Shown here: one piece after another, positions 27,513 to 36,405 of the stretch
Layout: every line of letters begins with the position of its first letter
Numbering within the stretch: the stretch's first letter is position 1
Assembly (NCBI RefSeq): GCF_022605525.1
Contig: NZ_JAKQYJ010000002.1
Location: 496,001 to 560,000, forward strand
DNA from: Porphyrobacter sp. GA68
GTDB lineage: Bacteria; Pseudomonadota; Alphaproteobacteria; Sphingomonadales; Sphingomonadaceae
Direction of reading: 5' to 3'
DNA: 64,000 nucleotides
Program-made: the position numbers and the translations under genes
The notes under the pieces: generated by a model
Database searches by the model: none
What the model was told of the DNA's origin: nothing
What the model saw: only the letters and a program-made list of their open reading frames with translations

Positions 27513-27814
27513 TCGGCGTGGAGCATTACATCATCGTCGGCACGATCCTGTTCGTGCTGGGTGTTCTGGGCATCTTCCTCAACCGGAAGAATGTGATTGT
27601 CATCCTGATGGCGATCGAACTCATCCTGCTGGCAGTGAACATCAACCTGGTCGCGTTCAGCGCCTTCCTGAACGATCTGGCTGGCCAGATCTTCGCCATG
27701 TTCGTTCTGACGGTTGCGGCGGCGGAAGCGGCGATCGGCCTCGCCATTCTGGTCATCTATTTCCGCGGACGCGGCACCATTGCGGTCGATGATGTCGATC
27801 GGTTGAAAGGGTAG
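27509..27814 (+). CDS. nuoK: NADH-quinone oxidoreductase subunit K
   Basis: The 101-residue three-helix membrane subunit. Conserved Glu in [17 protein letters not shown] and in the [14 protein letters not shown] helix are the proton-channel residues. The GTG start overlaps the nuoJ stop. Length is normal. Confidence 0.95.
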   Translation: MIGVEHYIIVGTILFVLGVLGIFLNRKNVIVILMAIELILLAVNINLVAFSAFLNDLAGQIFAMFVLTVAAAEAAIGLAILVIYFRGRGTIAVDDVDRLKG

Positions 27815-27821
27815 GGCACCA

Positions 27822-29879
27822 GTGCAGCCGATATTGTTGATCGTCTTCCTGCCGTTGCTGGCAGCGCTGGTCGCGGGGCTGCCCAACAAGCACCTGCCAA
27901 GCGTGTTTGCCAAGAGTGTGACCACGGGCGCGCTGATCCTGTCGTGCGTCCTGTCGTGGCCGATATTCTTGGGCTTCCTCAACGGTACCGCGCAGCCGTC
28001 CGTCGTGCCGGTAGCCCAATGGGTGCAGTCAGGCACACTGACGTTTGACTGGGCGCTGCGCGTCGACACGCTGACCGCGGTAATGCTGGTGGTGATCACC
28101 ACCGTGTCGGCTCTGGTCCACATCTACTCCTGGGGGTACATGGCGGAAGACCCGGACCAGCCGCGCTTCTTCGCCTATCTGTCGCTGTTTACCTTTGCCA
28201 TGCTGATGCTGGTAACGGCTGACAACCTCGTCCAGATGTTCTTCGGCTGGGAAGGCGTGGGGCTGGCGAGCTATCTGCTGATCGGCTTCTGGTTCCGCAA
28301 GCCTTCAGCCAATGCGGCGGCGATCAAAGCTTTTGTGGTCAATCGCGTAGGCGATCTGGGCTTCATGCTCGGCATCTTTGGCACCTATCTGGTGTTCGGC
28401 ACCACATCCCTGACCGAGATCAATGCGGCTGCTGCGGGGATGAGCGGCGCCACGATAGGCTTCCTTGGCATGCGCCTGCAGACGATGGACGTGCTGTGCA
28501 TCCTGCTGTTCATCGGTGCGATGGGCAAGTCGGCACAGTTGGGCCTGCATACGTGGCTTCCCGATGCTATGGAGGGGCCAACGCCGGTATCCGCCCTGAT
28601 CCATGCGGCCACCATGGTCACGGCCGGTGTGTTCATGGTGTGCCGGCTATCCCCCATGTTCGAAGCGGCGCCGGTTGCGCTCGCGCTGGTAACCTTCATC
28701 GGCGCGGCCACCTGCCTGTTCGCCGCCACGGTCGGCATGACGCAGTGGGACATCAAGCGAGTGATCGCCTATTCAACCTGCTCGCAGCTTGGCTACATGT
28801 TCTTCGCCGCCGGCGTCGGCGCCTACGGCGTTGCCATGTTCCACCTTTTTACGCACGCCTTCTTCAAGGCACTGCTGTTTCTGGGCGCAGGGTCCGTTAT
28901 CCACGCCATGCACCACGAGCAGGACATGCGGTATTACGGGGCTCTGCGCCGGCACATTCCACTGACATTCTGGGCCATGCTGTTCGGAACGCTGGCGATA
29001 ACTGGCGTGGGCATCTACGGCATCGGTGGGTTCGCCGGCTTCCACTCCAAGGACGCCATTCTGGAAGCGGCGTTCGCTCGCGGCACGGACATGGCGACGT
29101 TTGCCTTCTGGACCGGAACGCTGGTTGCCCTGCTGACGAGCTTCTACAGCTGGCGGCTGATGTTCCTGACGTTCTGGGGCCGGCCAAGGTGGAGCGAGAG
29201 CGAACACATTCAGCATGCCGTCGGTCACGGGCACCACTCACCCGAAGAAGGCAATCCTCCTCGACAGGAAAGCGCCGACATGGGCAGTCCGCACGATGTG
29301 CCCGGCCCCGATCAGCACGAGGGAACCGCCGGATATCATCCGCACGAGAGCCCCGTGTCCATGCTGGTCCCGCTCGGCGTGCTGACGCTGGGCGCGATTG
29401 CGGCAGGCTTCGCATTCGCACCGCAATTCATCGATGGCGCCAGGTTCTGGAACGGTTCGATCTACTACAACGAGGCGTTGATCCATGCGCTTCACGCGGT
29501 GCCGCTGCCTGTCAAGCTGGCGGCGACGATTGCAATGGTGCTGGGCCTCGCCTTCGCGTGGTTCGCTTATATCCGCGACACGTCCATTCCGGCCAAGACG
29601 GCGGAGCAGATGGGGCCGATCTACCGCCTGTTCTACAACAAGTGGTATTTCGATGATCTCTATCGGGCGATCTTTGTGCGCCCCGCATTTTGGCTGGGTC
29701 GCCAGCTGTGGCAACGCGGCGATGTCGGCATCATTGATCGCTTTGGCCCGAACGGAGCAGCCTGGGCGGTTCAGCAAGGCAGCTTTGCCGCCAAGAAGCT
29801 GCAGAACGGCTACCTGTACAGCTACGCGCTCGTGATGCTGCTGGGCTTGGTCGGCGCGGTTACGTGGGTGCTCGTGTAA
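27822..29879 (+). CDS. nuoL: NADH-quinone oxidoreductase subunit L
   Basis: The 685-residue antiporter-like proton-pumping subunit at the far end of the membrane arm, with the long lateral helix at its C terminus. Motifs: LFFGWEGVGLASYLLIGFW (channel Glu), LHTWLPDAMEGPTPVSALIHAAT (conserved Lys/His region) and YSTCSQLGYMF. A polar His/Glu-rich loop (about 470-510) precedes the last part. GTG start at 27822, eight bases after nuoK. Stop overlaps nuoM (TAATG). Confidence 0.95.
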   Translation: MQPILLIVFLPLLAALVAGLPNKHLPSVFAKSVTTGALILSCVLSWPIFLGFLNGTAQPSVVPVAQWVQSGTLTFDWALRVDTLTAVMLVVITTVSALVHIYSWGYMAEDPDQPRFFAYLSLFTFAMLMLVTADNLVQMFFGWEGVGLASYLLIGFWFRKPSANAAAIKAFVVNRVGDLGFMLGIFGTYLVFGTTSLTEINAAAAGMSGATIGFLGMRLQTMDVLCILLFIGAMGKSAQLGLHTWLPDAMEGPTPVSALIHAATMVTAGVFMVCRLSPMFEAAPVALALVTFIGAATCLFAATVGMTQWDIKRVIAYSTCSQLGYMFFAAGVGAYGVAMFHLFTHAFFKALLFLGAGSVIHAMHHEQDMRYYGALRRHIPLTFWAMLFGTLAITGVGIYGIGGFAGFHSKDAILEAAFARGTDMATFAFWTGTLVALLTSFYSWRLMFLTFWGRPRWSESEHIQHAVGHGHHSPEEGNPPRQESADMGSPHDVPGPDQHEGTAGYHPHESPVSMLVPLGVLTLGAIAAGFAFAPQFIDGARFWNGSIYYNEALIHALHAVPLPVKLAATIAMVLGLAFAWFAYIRDTSIPAKTAEQMGPIYRLFYNKWYFDDLYRAIFVRPAFWLGRQLWQRGDVGIIDRFGPNGAAWAVQQGSFAAKKLQNGYLYSYALVMLLGLVGAVTWVLV

Positions 29880-31438
29880 TGGGGGGCTTGCCAATCCTTT
29901 CGCTGATGCTGCTGGTGCCGCTCATTGCGGGCATCGCTTGCCTGCTGGTCGACGCCCGTCCGGCGCGGCTCATCGCGCTTGGCGCAACGCTGATCAACCT
30001 GTTGCTGGGCATCGTCCTGTGGCTCAATTTCGACATCGGCGGCGCGCAATGGCAGTTCCAGGAGTATGCCCCCCTGTTCGCGGGGTTCAGCTGGGCACTG
30101 GGTGTGGATGGCATCGCCTTGATGCTTATCATGCTCAGCGTATTCTTGATGCCGTTCTGCATCCTCGCCAGCTGGGAAGCGATCCGCACGCGTGTAGGCG
30201 AATACATGGCCGCTTTCCTGTTCATGGAAGCGCTGATGATCGGCGTATTTGCCGCACAGGACATCTTCCTGTTCTACATTTTCTTCGAAGCGGGCTTGAT
30301 CCCGATGTATCTCATCATCGGCGTCTGGGGCGGCGACGACCGGATCTACGCCAGTTACAAGTTCTTCCTCTACACGCTGCTCGGCTCGGTGTTGATGCTG
30401 ATCGCCATGCTGTGGATGGTCAACGTCGCCGGAACCAGCAGCATTCCTGCCCTAATGGAATATGATTTCGCGCCCGCTGCGCAAACCTGGCTGTGGCTGG
30501 CCTTTTTCGCCAGCTTCGCGGTCAAGATGCCGATGTGGCCGGTGCATACGTGGTTGCCCGACGCGCATGTTCAGGCGCCCACCGCCGGCTCGGTGATCCT
30601 GGCAGGGGTACTGCTGAAGATGGGCGGATACGGGTTCATCCGGTTCAGCCTGCCCATGTTTCCTGAAGCAAGCGCGCAGTTCACCTGGCTGATCCTGGGT
30701 CTGTCCATGGCCGCGATAGTGATCACTTCGCTGATCGCCCTGGTGCAGCACGACATGAAGAAGCTGATCGCCTACTCCAGCGTGGCGCATATGGCGATCG
30801 TGACGGCGGGACTGTTCGCCTTCAACGTACAGGGTCTCGAAGGCGCGATGGTGATGATGCTGAGCCACGGCCTGGTATCGGGCGCGCTGTTCCTGTGCGT
30901 GGGCGTCATCTATGACCGGCTGCACACGCGGGAAATCGCCCGCTACGGCGGCCTGGCCATCAACATGCCTGCCTACGCCCTGTTCTTCCTCCTGTTCACC
31001 ATGGCGAGCATCGGTCTACCGGGGACAAGCGGTTTTGTTGCCGAATTTCTGAGCCTCGCAGGCGTGTATCAGGTTTCAAGCTGGGCTGCGCTGGTGCTTA
31101 CCACGGGGATCATTCTTGCGGCCGGTTACATGCTGTACCTGTATGCGCGCGTGGCATACGGCGAGCAGCGCAACGCCGATGCCGCAGCCATGCGCGACCT
31201 TAATGCGCGCGAGTGGGTGCTGCTCGCGCCGATCGCGGCGGCAGTGTTGTGGATGGGCGTCTACCCGGAAAGCTTCCTTGCGCCCATGCGACAGGATATC
31301 GCCATGCTGGAAGCGCGACTTGCAAGAGCGGCGCCGGCGGGTGATGCGAACCTGGTGATGGGCGCGCCGCGCGCACAATCCGCCAATGCCATGGCCACGC
31401 TGCCTGGCGCAGAGCATGCGGGGGAGGGCGCGCACTGA
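29879..31438 (+). CDS. nuoM: NADH-quinone oxidoreductase subunit M
   Basis: The 519-residue antiporter-like subunit. Channel residues are in FFEAGLIPMYLIIG (Glu), SFAVKMPMWPVHTWLPDAHV (Lys) and LVQHDMKKLIAYSSVAHM. About 14 hydrophobic helices are seen. The ATG overlaps the nuoL stop; the TGA overlaps the nuoN ATG (TGATG). Confidence 0.95.
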   Translation: MGGLPILSLMLLVPLIAGIACLLVDARPARLIALGATLINLLLGIVLWLNFDIGGAQWQFQEYAPLFAGFSWALGVDGIALMLIMLSVFLMPFCILASWEAIRTRVGEYMAAFLFMEALMIGVFAAQDIFLFYIFFEAGLIPMYLIIGVWGGDDRIYASYKFFLYTLLGSVLMLIAMLWMVNVAGTSSIPALMEYDFAPAAQTWLWLAFFASFAVKMPMWPVHTWLPDAHVQAPTAGSVILAGVLLKMGGYGFIRFSLPMFPEASAQFTWLILGLSMAAIVITSLIALVQHDMKKLIAYSSVAHMAIVTAGLFAFNVQGLEGAMVMMLSHGLVSGALFLCVGVIYDRLHTREIARYGGLAINMPAYALFFLLFTMASIGLPGTSGFVAEFLSLAGVYQVSSWAALVLTTGIILAAGYMLYLYARVAYGEQRNADAAAMRDLNAREWVLLAPIAAAVLWMGVYPESFLAPMRQDIAMLEARLARAAPAGDANLVMGAPRAQSANAMATLPGAEHAGEGAH

Positions 31439-32913
31439 TGGACTTCGGCTTATCCTTTTACCTGGCCGGCGCAGAGATCGGACTGGCTGCGGCGGCGCTA
31501 CTACTGCTGCTCGTGACGGCGTGGGGCGGACAGCGCGCCGCCCGCTTGGTCACGATCATCTCCGTCGCAGCTTTGGTCGGTGCCACAGCATTCACCGCGG
31601 CGGTAATGAACAACGGTGCAGGCCTTGCGCAGACCGAAGCGTTTTTCGGGCTCTATCGGCTGGATACCTTCGCCGGTTTTGCAAAGCTGCTGATCTATGT
31701 GTCCACCATTGCCTGCCTCATCGTGACCCCGCGCTATTTCGAGCGGCGCGGTATCTACCGCGGTGAGTATGCGGTCCTGATGCTGTTCAACGCCGTCGGC
31801 ATGGGAATGATGGTGTCCGCCGTCGATCTCATGACCTTGTACATCGGGCTCGAGCTCAGCAGCCTGTCTTCCTACGTCCTTGCCAGTTTCGCACGCAACG
31901 ACATGCGTTCGGCAGAGGCAGGATTAAAATACTTCGTTCTGGGCGCGCTAGCCAGCGGCATACTGCTTTACGGCATGAGCCTCGTCTATGGCTTCACGGG
32001 TAACACCAGCTACGCCGGAATTCGGGCTGCGCTCACCGGCGAACTTGGCACGGGCGCGCTGTTTGGAGTGGTGTTCGTACTCGCAGGGCTGGCGTTCAAG
32101 GTGTCTGCGGTGCCGTTCCACATGTGGACGCCCGATGTCTATGAAGGTGCGCCAACGCCTGTCACCACCTTCTTCGCCAGCGCGCCGAAGATCGCCGCGG
32201 TCGCGGTGCTGGCCCGCATGACGCTGTACGCCTTTGGCGAACAACTTTTCGGTTGGCAGCAGATCGTGGTCTTTGCGGCCCTCGCCTCAATCGTGGTCGG
32301 CGCGCTGGGTGCGATCGGGCAGGAAAGCCTGAAACGTGTGCTCGCCTACAGCTCGATCAACAATGTCGGCTTTCTGCTGATCGGACTGGCCACCGGCACC
32401 CCCGCCGGAGCGAGCGCGATGCTGACCTATCTGGTGATCTATGCCGCCATGACCATTGGCAGCTTTGTTGCGCTTCTGATGCTGACCGACGACGACGGGG
32501 TGCCGCTTTCGACCTTTGCCGACATCGCCGGACTCGCAGGCACAAAACCCGCGCTGGCCTGGTGCATCCTGCTGCTGATGTTCAGCCTCGCTGGCATCCC
32601 ACCGCTGTTCGGCTTCTGGGCCAAGTTCGTGGTGTTCCAGGCAGCGGTGCAGGCGGATCTGGTGGCGCTTGCCGCGATCGGCATTGCGGCCAGCGTGATC
32701 GGGGCGTTCTATTACATCAAGTTCGTCAAGGTGATGTTCTTCGACGCACCTGCCGGCGCTGAAGCCACGCGGCATGTGGCGCGCAGCCCCGCCGCGCACT
32801 GGGCAGTTCTGGTCATCGCGACCCTGTTCATCTCTCCGCTCGGCTTCCTGCTGACGCCATGGCTCGGAGCGTGGTCTAATCAAGCCGCGGTGTCGCTGTT
32901 CACGCTCGCATGA
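31438..32913 (+). CDS. nuoN: NADH-quinone oxidoreductase subunit N
   Basis: The 491-residue antiporter-like subunit closest to NuoJ/K. IGLELSSLSSYVLASF (Glu), LAFKVSAVPFHMWTPDVYEG (Lys) and ESLKRVLAYSSINNVGF are the family motifs. It closes the complex I set and overlaps birA by four bases (ATGA), so the housekeeping genes downstream are likely co-transcribed. Confidence 0.95.
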   Translation: MDFGLSFYLAGAEIGLAAAALLLLLVTAWGGQRAARLVTIISVAALVGATAFTAAVMNNGAGLAQTEAFFGLYRLDTFAGFAKLLIYVSTIACLIVTPRYFERRGIYRGEYAVLMLFNAVGMGMMVSAVDLMTLYIGLELSSLSSYVLASFARNDMRSAEAGLKYFVLGALASGILLYGMSLVYGFTGNTSYAGIRAALTGELGTGALFGVVFVLAGLAFKVSAVPFHMWTPDVYEGAPTPVTTFFASAPKIAAVAVLARMTLYAFGEQLFGWQQIVVFAALASIVVGALGAIGQESLKRVLAYSSINNVGFLLIGLATGTPAGASAMLTYLVIYAAMTIGSFVALLMLTDDDGVPLSTFADIAGLAGTKPALAWCILLLMFSLAGIPPLFGFWAKFVVFQAAVQADLVALAAIGIAASVIGAFYYIKFVKVMFFDAPAGAEATRHVARSPAAHWAVLVIATLFISPLGFLLTPWLGAWSNQAAVSLFTLA

Positions 32914-33656
32914 GGCAGGCGACGCTCTCGTCCGGCCGATTGCAGTTCGTCTCCTCGACAGCTTCCACCAACGCTGACCTTCTCGCTAGCGTCAGGGGCG
33001 CCTTGCGTGTTCCGGAAGGTGAATGGCTCATTGCCGACCGGCAGACTGCGGGAAGGGGGCGTCAGGGCCGGCACTGGCAGGACGGATGCGGCAACTTCAT
33101 GGGTTCCACCGTGATCCGGCTTGCCCCCGGCGATCCGGCGCCAGCTTCCTTGGCGCTCGTCGCCGGGCTGGCCTTGTATGAAGCGGTTCACACCCTGTTG
33201 CCCAGGCCGGTTCAGCTGGAACTCAAATGGCCCAACGACCTGATGGTTGATGGTGCGAAGCTGGCCGGTATTCTCCTCGAACGAGCAGGGGATTGCGTGG
33301 TGGCCGGCTTCGGGGTCAATCTCGCTCATGCTCCGGCAGTGGCGGGCCGCGAAACCGCCGCGCTGACCCGCTATGGCCCGGCTCCCAATCGCGACCTGTT
33401 CGCCGCCACTTTGGCCGACAGCGTGGCCGAAGAGCTTGCCCGATGGCGGACATACGGCGTGGAGCCGGTAATTCGCCGGTGGCAAACGGCGGCGCACCCG
33501 GTCGGAACGCGGTTGACGGTGCTGCCGCCCGGAGAGTCGCAGCTTGCCGGCGAGTTTGCCGGTCTGGCAGAGGATGGCTCTTTGCGCCTCGCTCTCACGT
33601 CCGGAGAGACGCGCCTGATCCGTGCGGGCGACGTAATGCTGAACAGGGAAAGCTGA
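32910..33656 (+). CDS. birA: Biotin-protein ligase
   Basis: A 248-residue ligase that makes biotinyl-AMP and attaches biotin to carboxyl carrier proteins such as AccB. The ATP/biotin loop is QTAGRGRQGRHWQD, and KWPNDLMVDGAKLAGILLE holds the catalytic lysine. It lacks the N-terminal winged helix of E. coli BirA, so it is a non-repressor class I enzyme. Its place after nuoN and before coaX is the normal alphaproteobacterial order. Confidence 0.94.
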   Translation: MRQATLSSGRLQFVSSTASTNADLLASVRGALRVPEGEWLIADRQTAGRGRQGRHWQDGCGNFMGSTVIRLAPGDPAPASLALVAGLALYEAVHTLLPRPVQLELKWPNDLMVDGAKLAGILLERAGDCVVAGFGVNLAHAPAVAGRETAALTRYGPAPNRDLFAATLADSVAEELARWRTYGVEPVIRRWQTAAHPVGTRLTVLPPGESQLAGEFAGLAEDGSLRLALTSGETRLIRAGDVMLNRES

Positions 33657-33659
33657 CCA

Positions 33660-34451
33660 ATGCTTCTGGCCATCGACGCGGGCAACACCAACATCGTCTT
33701 CGCCCTGTTCGACGGCGATGATCGGGCTGACCGCACGATCCGGGCCCGCTGGCGCATAGCCACCGATCCGCGCCGCACCGGTGACGAATATGCTGTATGG
33801 CTGCTTCAACTGCTCGCCATCGAGGGAGTGCCGCGGGAGGACGTCCGCCGGGTCATCATCGGTTCGGTCGTGCCACGGGCCAATCACAACTTGTCGGTTC
33901 TTGCGCGCCGCTATTTCGGAGTGGAGCCGTTGATTGCGGGAGAAGGCGAGGCGGGCTGGGGGATCGAACTGGACGTGGCAGAACCAAGGTCGCTTGGCGC
34001 CGATCGGGCGCTGAACGCCATTGCCGCACATCGTCGGCATGGCGGCGACCTCATCATCCTGGACTTCGGCACTGCCACCACTCTTGACGTGGTGGATTTT
34101 CGCGGCGCCTACAAGGGTGGGATCATCGCGCCTGGCATCAATCTGTCGCTTGAAGCGTTGGTAAGCAATACCGCCAAGCTGCCCCGCATCGCCATCCTTC
34201 CGCCCGAGGCTGCCAGCGTGATCGGGCGCAATACCGAGGAACAGATGCGTATAGGAATTTTCTGGGGATATGTGGCGATGATCGAAGGGCTTGTAGCACG
34301 GCTTCGCGCCGAGGTAGGCAGGCCGGCGAAGGTCATTGCGACCGGCGGGCTTGCGCTGCTGTTCGATCAGCATACCGATTTGTTCGATGCGGTTGATCCG
34401 GATCTGACCTTGCACGGCCTTGCCATCTGCGCCGAACGGACACCCTCTTGA
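33660..34451 (+). CDS. coaX: Type III pantothenate kinase
   Basis: A 263-residue ASKHA-fold kinase for the first step of CoA synthesis. [15 protein letters not shown] is the phosphate-1 motif; [12 protein letters not shown] contains the catalytic Asp and the GADR signature; [12 protein letters not shown] is phosphate-2. It begins three bases after birA and overlaps the rnj start (TTGA). Confidence 0.95.
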   Translation: MLLAIDAGNTNIVFALFDGDDRADRTIRARWRIATDPRRTGDEYAVWLLQLLAIEGVPREDVRRVIIGSVVPRANHNLSVLARRYFGVEPLIAGEGEAGWGIELDVAEPRSLGADRALNAIAAHRRHGGDLIILDFGTATTLDVVDFRGAYKGGIIAPGINLSLEALVSNTAKLPRIAILPPEAASVIGRNTEEQMRIGIFWGYVAMIEGLVARLRAEVGRPAKVIATGGLALLFDQHTDLFDAVDPDLTLHGLAICAERTPS

Positions 34452-36088
34452 AGCGCGACGGAACTCCAGAACGGGAACTTCTCTTCCTCAGTCTTGGCGG
34501 GTCTGGCGAGGTCGGGATGAACGTCAACCTTTACGGCTGCGATGGCAAGTGGCTGATGGTGGACCTTGGCATGACCTTTTCAGGCGGGGAGTATCCGGGC
34601 GTCGACCTGGTGCTGCCCGACCTTGAGTTCATTGAGGAACGCGTGGACGCGCTGCTGGGCATCGTGTTGACCCACGGGCACGAAGACCACATCGGCGCGA
34701 TCCCCTACTTCGCGCAAGAGCTCGGCGTACCGCTTTACGCCACCCCCTTCACCGCCGACCTCATCGCCCGCAAGCTCAAAGAAGCTGGCCTGACACAATC
34801 GGTTGAGCTGAATATCATCGAAGAAGGCGAAAACTTCCGCCTTGGTCCGTTCGACCTCGCCTATTTCCCGCTGGCGCATTCCATCGCAGAAGCTAACGCG
34901 CTCCTGATCGACACCCCGCATGGCCGGGTTTTCCATAGTGGTGACTGGAAGCTGGACGAAGATCCCATCGTCGGCGAGCCAGCGACTGCGGCGGACCTCA
35001 GGCAGATCGGGGACGAGGGTGTTCTGGCGCTCGTCTGCGACTCCACCAATGCCTTCAACCCCGAGCCGAGCGGTTCCGAAGGCGCCGTTCACAAGGGGTT
35101 GCTGGATGAAGTAGCGCGGCATGACGGCAAGCGGGTTGTCGTTACAACCTTTGCCTCCAATGTGGCCCGCCTGCAGACCCTGGGTGATGTAGCGAGGGAA
35201 ACCGGGCGCCAGATCTGCATCGCCGGCAGGTCGATCGACCGCATCCTGGAGGTGGCCCGCGACAACGGGTATCTCGCCGACTTCCCCGATCCGGTGACGT
35301 TCGAGGAGGCTATGAGCCTTCCGCGCGGAGAGGTTCTTGTGCTCGCAACCGGGGGCCAGGGCGAACCGCGCGCTGCGCTGGCGCGCATGGCGGAAGGCAA
35401 TCACCCCATCGAACTGGCGAGCGGCGATGTGGTGCTGTTCTCCAGCAGGCAGATACCCGGCAACGAAATTCCCATCGGCCGAATGCAGAACACGCTGGCG
35501 CAGCGCGGTATCATCATGGTGACGGACCGGCAGCGCCCCATCCACGTGTCCGGCCATCCAGGGCGCCCGGAACTGGAGGCGATGTATGGCTGGCTCCGCC
35601 CGGACATCCTTGTCCCGGTTCACGGCGAGATGCGCCACATGCAGGAACAGGCGAGGCTGGCTCTCGATAGCGGCGTCCCCGAAGCAATCGTGCAGAAGAA
35701 CGGGCAGATCGTCCGGCTCGCGCCGGGCAAACCCGAGAAGCTGATGGAGGTGCGTTCCGGTCGGCTTCTGCTTGACGGCGACATCATCATACCGGCCGAC
35801 GGAGAGGCGATCACCATACGTCGCCGAATGGCTCAGAACGGTCTGGTCGTCGTGCTGCTCGGAGGAGAGGGCCGCTGCAAGGTTGAGGCATTCGGGCTGC
35901 CCCTTGACGAAGACCATGCCGACTTCATTCTCGATGCCCAGACCGCTGTCGCCAGGGCCGTGCAGCGGCTGAAAGGCGCCGCCAAGGGCGATCCAGCCGC
36001 TGTCAGCGAAGCTGCGCGATTGGCTGCCAGGCAGACGGCCCGGCAATGGAGCGGCAAGAACCCGCAGGTTCACGTCGTCACTCTCTGA
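34448..36088 (+). CDS. rnj: Ribonuclease J
   Basis: A 546-residue metallo-beta-lactamase/beta-CASP nuclease with 5'-exo and endonuclease activity in RNA maturation. The zinc motif is [15 protein letters not shown]; further ligand motifs are [15 protein letters not shown] and [10 protein letters not shown]. The family dimer/C-terminal domain follows. Start is a TTG that overlaps the coaX stop. Together with rne on the same window, the cell has both E-type and J-type nucleases, as is usual for alphaproteobacteria. Confidence 0.94.
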   Translation: MKRDGTPERELLFLSLGGSGEVGMNVNLYGCDGKWLMVDLGMTFSGGEYPGVDLVLPDLEFIEERVDALLGIVLTHGHEDHIGAIPYFAQELGVPLYATPFTADLIARKLKEAGLTQSVELNIIEEGENFRLGPFDLAYFPLAHSIAEANALLIDTPHGRVFHSGDWKLDEDPIVGEPATAADLRQIGDEGVLALVCDSTNAFNPEPSGSEGAVHKGLLDEVARHDGKRVVVTTFASNVARLQTLGDVARETGRQICIAGRSIDRILEVARDNGYLADFPDPVTFEEAMSLPRGEVLVLATGGQGEPRAALARMAEGNHPIELASGDVVLFSSRQIPGNEIPIGRMQNTLAQRGIIMVTDRQRPIHVSGHPGRPELEAMYGWLRPDILVPVHGEMRHMQEQARLALDSGVPEAIVQKNGQIVRLAPGKPEKLMEVRSGRLLLDGDIIIPADGEAITIRRRMAQNGLVVVLLGGEGRCKVEAFGLPLDEDHADFILDAQTAVARAVQRLKGAAKGDPAAVSEAARLAARQTARQWSGKNPQVHVVTL

Positions 36089-36103
36089 ACCTATATTGCC
36101 GTC

Positions 36104-36397
36104 ATGGAATGGACCTCTGTTGTCGCCATCTACGCTCTGGTGTGGGTGGCGGTCGCGTTCTTGATGCTCCCGTTCGGCGTGCGAACCCATGACGAGCTGG
36201 GGATCACAAAAACTGCCGGCCAGGCGGACAGCGCCCCGGCAAACTTTCGGCCGCGGGCGGTTGCCTGGCGCGCGACCTGGGTGGCCGCGCTGCTGACGGG
36301 CATCTACATCGCGAACTACGTCAACGGCTGGGTTCAGGCGGAGGATCTCAACCTCTTTGAACCACCGCCGCAAGTTCGGGCGTTGCTGGAGGATTAA
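36104..36397 (+). CDS. DUF1467 family small membrane protein
   Basis: A 97-residue protein with two membrane helices (residues 5-25, VAIYALVWVAVAFLMLPFGV, and 62-80) separated by a polar loop carrying RTHDELG and the FRPRAVAW stretch. This pattern is the DUF1467 family, conserved after rnj in alphaproteobacteria. Function is unknown. It is 15 bases after rnj, probably the last gene of the nuo-to-rnj transcription unit, and converges on the coiled-coil gene with an eight-base gap. Confidence 0.85.
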   Translation: MEWTSVVAIYALVWVAVAFLMLPFGVRTHDELGITKTAGQADSAPANFRPRAVAWRATWVAALLTGIYIANYVNGWVQAEDLNLFEPPPQVRALLED

Positions 36398-36405
36398 ACC
36401 CCCGC

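Noticed and set aside
34580-36373. A 597-codon open frame opposite rnj
   Set aside because: Antisense shadow of a well-supported gene; no family features.
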